Source: Actinomycetes bacterium
GTDB lineage: Bacteria > Actinomycetota > Acidimicrobiia > Acidimicrobiales > RAAP-2
Assembly: GCA_021784205.1 (NCBI GenBank)
Contig: JAJXTB010000136.1
Location: 1 to 5,158, forward strand
Length of the DNA: 5,158 bases
Direction: 5' to 3'
Positions within the stretch are counted from its first letter, which is position 1. Every line of letters begins with the position of its first letter. A program made the position numbers and the translations under genes. Below the pieces are notes generated by a model. That model was not told the DNA's origin. It saw only the letters and a program-made list of their open reading frames with translations, and did no database searches. Shown here in pieces: positions 4,854 to 5,158 of this stretch.

Positions 4854-5158
4854 CGCGGTGGCGCTTCGCGGCCGCGACGGATACCGGTCTCGTGCGCGAC
4901 GCGAATGAGGACGCCTGGTCGGTCGACCGCACCCTGGCCATCGTCGCCGACGGCATGGGCGGCCACGCCGCGGGGGAGGTGGCGTCGTCACTCGCCGTCG
5001 AGGTGATCACCCGCGAGTTCCACGAGAATGAGACGGTGGACGGCCTCTACGCCGCGGTCGAGGCGGCGAACCAGTCGGTGCTCGCCGACGCCGTCGCCAA
5101 CCCCGAGCGCTTCGGCATGGGCACCACGGTCATCGCCATCGCGCTGACCGAGGACGCG
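4850..5158 (+). CDS. pstP: PP2C-family Ser/Thr phosphatase, PstP-like (3' end outside window)
   Basis: The first 103 codons of a metal-dependent PP2C phosphatase are present; the rest runs off the window. From TTG 4850, the conserved motifs come in order: TDTGLVRDANED (10-21), VADGMGGHAAGE (32-43) with metal-binding D34 and G35, and FGMGTT near residue 87. The later catalytic aspartates are beyond the edge. The family removes phosphate from Ser/Thr residues. In actinobacteria PstP is the partner phosphatase of PknA and PknB, with a cytoplasmic catalytic domain and usually a later membrane helix that cannot be checked here. The start is supported by GGAGG at 4838-4842 and by the TTGA overlap with fhaB. 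Position directly after two FHA genes makes PstP more likely than RsbU/SpoIIE-type phosphatases, whose motifs also differ. Confidence 0.93.
   Translation, partial: MTRWRFAAATDTGLVRDANEDAWSVDRTLAIVADGMGGHAAGEVASSLAVEVITREFHENETVDGLYAAVEAANQSVLADAVANPERFGMGTTVIAIALTEDA

Overview
The window comes from a GC-rich bacterium. The block at 3581-5158 strongly suggests an actinobacterium: a tRNA-Leu gene diverges from an FhaA-like gene, which is followed by an FhaB/FipA-like gene and a PstP-type phosphatase. This is the start of the classic actinobacterial Ser/Thr-kinase and cell-wall growth operon. The short FhaA and the multi-domain PAS/GAF/EAL proteins next door would suit a deep-branching lineage such as Acidimicrobiia, but that placement is inference.

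Left part (1-3170): two sensory genes face each other tail to tail, with stop codons 7 bp apart. The plus-strand gene enters from outside the window. It encodes the end of a GAF domain, a PAS domain, a second divergent GAF-like domain and a C-terminal EAL domain with an apparently complete active site, so it is a predicted cyclic-di-GMP phosphodiesterase. The minus-strand gene (1738-3090) encodes a soluble PAS-GAF-PAS protein with no recognisable output domain. It has a good promoter (TTGACA, 16 bp, TAGGAT) and a short leader whose hairpin ends exactly where a strong Shine-Dalgarno begins.

Middle (3091-3753): about 400 bp (3172-3559) carry no credible gene. They are followed by a minus-strand hairpin terminator and a complete tRNA-Leu(CAG) with encoded CCA at 3581-3667. 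The 86 bp between the tRNA and fhaA are dense in symmetry: an ACTTGG-N10-CCAAGT inverted repeat over the probable tRNA promoter, a terminator-like hairpin followed by TTTT that can pair fully only in the plus-strand transcript, and a hairpin that would enclose the fhaA start codon.

Right part (3754-5158): fhaA, fhaB and pstP run in one direction. Both junctions are 4-base TTGA overlaps, in which a TTG start shares bases with the preceding TGA stop. FHA domains bind phosphothreonine, FhaB is membrane-anchored, and the PP2C phosphatase reverses kinase action. The expected continuation beyond the window is a RodA/FtsW protein, a penicillin-binding protein and PASTA-type kinases.

No mobile element, CRISPR array or phage gene is visible. 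Nothing here is clearly a new system. The most interesting unexplained items are the leader structures ahead of fhaA and ahead of the output-less sensor gene.
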